Source: Pedobacter caeni (GTDB lineage: Bacteria; Bacteroidota; Bacteroidia; Sphingobacteriales; Sphingobacteriaceae). Taken from it: 64,000 bases of DNA. Below the pieces are notes generated by a model, which saw nothing but the letters and a program-made list of their open reading frames with translations, was not told where the DNA came from and did no database searches. The position numbers and the translations under genes are program-made. The stretch covers positions 124,001 to 188,000 of the forward strand of contig NZ_FQUQ01000002.1 of assembly GCF_900129215.1 (NCBI RefSeq), in the 5' to 3' direction. Numbering within the stretch: position 1 is the stretch's first letter; every line of letters begins with the position of its first letter. Positions 63,001 to 64,000 of this stretch are shown here, in pieces.

Positions 63001-63467
63001 CTATGGGGACTCTGGAACCCGACCTGGAAGGTCGTTTCGGAACATTTGCCGGGTACAAGGGATTTAACCTCAATGTGATTTTCTCCTATAAATTTGGGAA
63101 TCAGATATACAATTCTACATTAATTCAACGTGTAGAAAATGTTGATCCTGCATTTAATACCGATAGAAGGGTATATGAAGAAAGGTGGAAATCTCCGGGT
63201 GACCTCACTTTTTTTAAGGACGTAAAGGATAAATCCATCACTAAAACCTCATCGAGGTTCATTCAGAATGAAAGTGTATTTGCCTTGCAATCGGCTTCCT
63301 TATCTTATGATTTTGAACAAAAATTCCTGAATAAAATAAAGCTGCAGAACCTCCGCTTATCACTTTATATGAATGATATTTTTAGAATATCAACTGTAAA
63401 ACAGGAAAGAGGATTGAATTATCCTTTTGCACGCTCTGTTTCTTTCTCTCTTAGAACCACCCTATAA
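60078..63467 (+). CDS. SusC/RagA-type TonB-linked outer-membrane transporter with STN domain
   Basis: An 1129-residue nutrient transporter. A long basic N-terminus and signal peptide end near AAGFAQ (about residue 52). An STN domain (about 60-115) receives or sends the FecR signal, then come a carboxypeptidase-regulatory-like domain (about 145-220), a plug (about 235-370, with LFIMDGFEVPLQRVFDLDMNRIASVSLLKDAAATAIYGSRGANGV-type SusC signature) and a 22-strand barrel. The N-terminus MYKNSTHKGCRLP is typical of Sphingobacteriaceae SusC proteins, supporting the ATG at 60078. The substrate (glycan or peptide) is not evident because no degradative enzyme is in the window. Confidence 0.94.
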   Translation: MYKNSTHKGCRLPACAMKFLRRTDKKKILMRINLVTALLIAGMAHVSAAGFAQRVLLHKKKMALEEVFIEFRKQTGYDFLWQPDQLNGLKSVDIDLHNQPLETALKSVLAGQGLVYIIKDKTVIIRREEEQPSQRKHMVTDVPVKGKILDEMGIPLPNASILIKGKTDVFKSNDKGEFSFNVPEDAKVLVFRYVGYQNKEVEIGAKREFVVRLEPEKKALTEVVINGISERPKEIYTGAITTLSAADLKKVSAQNVLSAVSAMDPSFHIIENNTIGSNINALPDIQIRGGSGFPDIKGSYTGKPNQPLFIMDGFEVPLQRVFDLDMNRIASVSLLKDAAATAIYGSRGANGVMVIETIKPKRGKLSITYNNDFKLSMPDLSDYNLLDAKGKLALEKSAGLFGAEGGEYNQVYDEQYSIRLKAVTRGVNTDWMAQPVRTGYSDRNTLYAEGGDDFVRYGLQFTKGTERGVMKGSDRTNYSGEFSISYQFEQFKFRNSLTINTNKANNSPYGNFAQYTLLNPYWSIYDDEGRMKTNLDEGYFDVYRRPSVFANPIYNTTLRSKDFSSYQEFVNNFSAEWFVSRALRFVANLSLTKQSTNSEEFYSAQHSKFANYPEADFFRRGSYTIRNGKMLNYEGNLAFNFGKSFGKHTLYAAGGVNIADNSTDFNQFTAEGFPNDRLADITFAKQYELNGKPSGLEEVSRRIGFFSNANYAYMEKYLLDASFRMDGSSQFGAKNRFGKFWSVGTGWNVHKEAFMSDLKFVNKLKIRASYGSQGGLNVPAYQAMTTYSYFTNLNYRVGVGAFLLALGDENLKWQNKLSTNIGADLLLFNERLDVSMNYYHDLTQNALADITTPPSVGFGSYKANFGELVNNGFEITSRFVILKQNSAKDFYLGISASGIQNRNKIQNVGAIFKKLNADQDKGDQTTPKVRLEEGYSVNTIWAVPSKGIDPSNGKEVFVKKDGSLTNIWDPADKQAMGTLEPDLEGRFGTFAGYKGFNLNVIFSYKFGNQIYNSTLIQRVENVDPAFNTDRRVYEERWKSPGDLTFFKDVKDKSITKTSSRFIQNESVFALQSASLSYDFEQKFLNKIKLQNLRLSLYMNDIFRISTVKQERGLNYPFARSVSFSLRTTL

Positions 63468-63480
63468 CCTTCAAAAATTA

Positions 63481-64000
63481 TGAAAGACTTTAAAATACTG
63501 ATCACAGGCATGCTCCTTGTTTTCCTCACAGGAAGCCTGGGGAGCTGTAAAAAATGGCTGGATGTCCGCCCTTCTTCTCAAATCAAAGAAGCAGAATTGT
63601 TTGAGAATGAACTTGGATTTAAAGATGCCCTGTTGGGGGTATATTCTAAGATGTCGGCCCGGGAACTGTATTCAGATAACCTGACCATGGGCTTTCTGGA
63701 TGTACTTGCGCAACGTTATGCGGTTAACAATACGGGCCACAAGTTATATTTTGCACAGCGATATGATTACCTGAATATAAAAATAAGACCAAGGATTGAT
63801 GCGATCTGGAACGAGATGTACAATACAATCGCAAATGTCAATAACATTCTGGGACATATCGAAGAGAAGAAAGGTGTTTTCACCGGAAGTAATTTCGACC
63901 TGATCAAAGGAGAAAGCCTCGCCCTCCGTGCTTTTATGCATTTTGACCTGCTGCGTCTTTTTGCCCCGGCTTATAGCAAAGGAGGAAATCTTGCCGGTAT
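63481..64000 (+). CDS. SusD/RagB-family lipoprotein (3' end cut by window)
   Basis: The first 173 residues of a nutrient-binding surface lipoprotein that caps the SusC channel. The lipoprotein signal ends at Cys23 (GSLGSCKKWLDVRP). The SusD-like N-terminal domain follows, with ELGFKDALLGVYSKM, WNEMYNTIANVNNIL and GESLALRAFMHFDLLRLF, the last containing the conserved RAxxxFDLLRLF motif. It starts 13 bases after susC and runs off the right edge. Confidence 0.93.

Overview
The window is chromosomal DNA from a member of the phylum Bacteroidota, most probably the family Sphingobacteriaceae (Pedobacter-like). The evidence is indirect: a SusC/SusD pair behind an ECF sigma factor and FecR, a lipoprotein TamL with TamB, a long insert-bearing IspG, a HemC-HemD fusion, many SPII lipoproteins with a Cys-Lys-Lys start, weak Shine-Dalgarno sites, and promoter-like TAnnTTTG boxes. 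Genes are tightly packed on both strands. No gene-free stretch exceeds 300 bases, and I recognise no tRNA, rRNA, insertion sequence, prophage or CRISPR array.

Layout. 1-4134 (minus): 3'-truncated DEAD-box RNA helicase, a GPH-type sugar symporter and an APC amino-acid permease. 4248-18741: topoisomerase IV subunits parE and parC, separated by an inverted block tamB-tamL-yihY (envelope assembly) and by cdd. 18808-20612 (minus): a surface nuclease of the NucA family with a gene for a NuiA-type inhibitor just upstream. 20758-24634: stress and detoxification genes (AlkC/AlkD-like repair protein, SnoaL-like protein, HxlR and AraC regulators, NAD(P)-binding protein, DUF1772 protein). 24678-29299: M1 aminopeptidase, HupE/UreJ-like membrane protein, DUF6702-like protein and a lipoprotein of unknown function.

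29405-37157 is a complete haem-acquisition operon: outer-membrane receptor HmuR, HmuY-type lipoprotein, binding protein HmuT, permease HmuU, ATPase HmuV and haem-handling factor HmuS. Its promoter carries three related inverted repeats that look like Fur-superfamily operators. 37170-45485 holds a methyltransferase, an MlaEF-type lipid transporter, an SDR, a PspC/LiaF/RDD envelope-stress-like group, ispG and a DUF2911 protein. A convergent intergenic region at 45486-45766 contains a long nested hairpin and a 13-bp tandem repeat.

46770-55746 is a haem-biosynthesis cluster (hemA, hemCD, hemB, hemL, hemE, hemJ) with a two-component system and a TPR-like membrane protein inserted between hemL and hemE. 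A motif like that of the hmu promoter lies upstream of hemA, so uptake and synthesis may share a regulator. 55829-57934 is an ECF sigma / anti-sigma-like / outer-membrane barrel operon. 58052-64000 is an ECF sigma - FecR - SusC - SusD nutrient-uptake locus, truncated in susD by the window edge.

Starts were chosen by reading the sequence. Several genes appear to start at TTG or GTG. Functions are assigned from recognisable motifs and family resemblance, without database searches.
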